From contig JAEORY010000240.1 in the NCBI GenBank assembly GCA_016840645.1, forward strand, positions 1-6,328: DNA of 6,328 nucleotides. Direction: 5' to 3'. The position numbers were made by a program, and so were the translations under genes. Below are positions 5,342-6,328 of the stretch, in pieces. The notes beneath the pieces were generated by a model, which was not told where the DNA came from, ran no database searches, and saw only the letters and a list, made by a program, of their open reading frames with translations. The first letter of the stretch is position 1. Each line of letters starts with the position of its first letter. Source of the DNA: Candidatus Borrarchaeota archaeon. GTDB lineage: Archaea; Asgardarchaeota; Sifarchaeia; Borrarchaeales; Borrarchaeaceae.

Positions 5342-6328
5342 CTGATCTCTGCTGAAGAAGCAATACGAGTTCTGGGAAATAATATTTGCGCAAAGGTGTT
5401 ATATCGACTCTACAAACATGGTACCACGGATATCGATACCATTATGAAAACTGTTGATTACGCTCCTCGATACCGAAGCAAATTTTTGTCAAGATATCTT
5501 CTAAGACTTCAAGGACGAGATTTGGTCGAAATAACAGGCGATTCATGTGTACCGACACCAGTAGGCGTTTTAGCAGTAGATTTTTTAGGTAAATTAAAAA
5601 TTTCGGAAGTCAATGGTAAAATACAGTGCATTGAAGCTCTTCAAGAACCAAAAACTAACAAACAGTTGCAAAAAATCTTAGATGTTTCACGTACATTTGC
5701 ATCTATATTGTTACGACAACTGAAAGAAGCAGAAATAGTACAAACAGAAAGAATAAGATACAAAATTAGAGATGTCGCAACAGCAGCAGAATTAGAAAAA
5801 CTACCTACATACTATTCGGAAATTATAAAAGCCCTTACTAAAGGAAATCCAGAAAGATTCAAACTGACATCCGAAGAAATCGCCGACATAACTGGTTTAG
5901 CCGAAAAAAGCGTTCAAGCTCGCCTCTCAGAACTTTCTAGACGTGGCGTCATAGTAAAGGCAGGACCAAACCCTTTACCGGAAGCTTTTTTTGTCCTCTA
6001 TTATCAGCTTACAGGGAAAGGCGAAAGGATATTGAAAACCTTAGATAAATTTGAACGTCTTACGCGATTTGTTCAAATAATTGAAAATACCTCAGTATGC
6101 GAAAATATAGCAGTATCAGAAGAAGAACTTTGGAAACATATCTCCAACCAAGTAGGCTTTCCAGCAAATACTTTTGAGGTCAGATCCGTAATTAATATAC
6201 TAAAACGGTTAATGCGTTTGAAAGGAGATACAATTGAGGGATACTACAAAAAGAGTAAAAAGGCTCACTCACGAAAATCCGATTGGCATACTGACCGATT
6301 TGCATCAACTTTGAGTGAGCAAGGATAA
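5342..6328 (+). CDS. Multi-winged-helix DNA-binding-like protein, apparent CTG start
   Basis: I do not recognise a named family. From CTG 5342 it is 328 residues and ends with TAA at the last base of the window. The sequence reads as consecutive winged-helix-like units: about 4-85 (AEEAIRVLGNNICAKVLYRLYKHG, then a turn and TPVG wing), 88-142 (NKQLQKILDVSRTFASILLRQL), 155-228 (LTSEEIADITGLAEKSVQARLSEL, wing ending YQLTGKG), and possibly 242-302. The tail is basic (KKSKKAHSRK). This suggests a DNA-binding regulator or architectural protein; no catalytic motif is seen. The frame opens after TAA 5321-5323; the first ordinary start is GTG 5396, which would cut into the first helix and has no SD. 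CTG (or ATC 5345) after AGGAGGT fits better. It is divergent from the lrp-type gene and shares its control region, so it may be an Lrp target. Confidence 0.8.
   Translation: MISAEEAIRVLGNNICAKVLYRLYKHGTTDIDTIMKTVDYAPRYRSKFLSRYLLRLQGRDLVEITGDSCVPTPVGVLAVDFLGKLKISEVNGKIQCIEALQEPKTNKQLQKILDVSRTFASILLRQLKEAEIVQTERIRYKIRDVATAAELEKLPTYYSEIIKALTKGNPERFKLTSEEIADITGLAEKSVQARLSELSRRGVIVKAGPNPLPEAFFVLYYQLTGKGERILKTLDKFERLTRFVQIIENTSVCENIAVSEEELWKHISNQVGFPANTFEVRSVINILKRLMRLKGDTIEGYYKKSKKAHSRKSDWHTDRFASTLSEQG

Noticed and set aside
5086..5355. 89-codon plus-strand frame across the lrp/winged-helix intergenic region
   Set aside because: It covers the promoters and palindromes, overlaps the SD and start of the winged-helix gene, and its translation has no recognisable pattern. 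Better read as non-coding control DNA.

Overview
The window looks like an AT-rich archaeal chromosome segment. The evidence is a DUF2070-type membrane protein (a family I know as archaeal), an aspartate carbamoyltransferase made of separate PyrB and zinc-binding PyrI chains, a MobB protein with a C-terminal Fe-S motif, an Lrp/AsnC regulator, TATA/BRE-like promoters and purine-rich Shine-Dalgarno (SD) sites 6-9 nt before starts. I cannot fix the phylum from sequence reading alone. No mobile element, CRISPR array, tRNA or rRNA was seen.

Layout. 2-1273 (+): C-terminal part of a DUF2070-like membrane protein, cut by the left window edge. 1314-2228 (-): pyrB, convergent with it. 2229-2482: divergent control region. 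2483-2944 (+): pyrI, which has no ATG, GTG or TTG start and appears to begin at ATA. 3002-3793 (+): MobB fused to an Fe-S motif. 3817-4632 (+): truA. pyrI, mobB and truA lie in one direction with gaps of 57 and 23 nt and may share a transcript. 4667-5086 (-): Lrp/AsnC regulator, convergent with truA. 5087-5341: divergent control region with repeated ACGA/TCGT palindromes. 5342-6328 (+): protein with several winged-helix-like segments, apparently starting at CTG and ending exactly at the right window edge.

How the genes relate. PyrB and PyrI form the committed-step enzyme of pyrimidine synthesis, but here they are transcribed away from each other rather than as a pyrBI operon. MobB (molybdenum/tungsten cofactor) and TruA (tRNA pseudouridylation) are housekeeping neighbours with no obvious link to it. 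The Lrp regulator and the winged-helix protein share one control region and look like a divergent regulatory pair, with the Lrp protein possibly acting on both promoters.

The most unusual signal is two separate genes (pyrI and the winged-helix gene) with very good SD sites but ATA and CTG at the expected start position. I see no defence or mobile system; most of the window is core metabolism and regulation.
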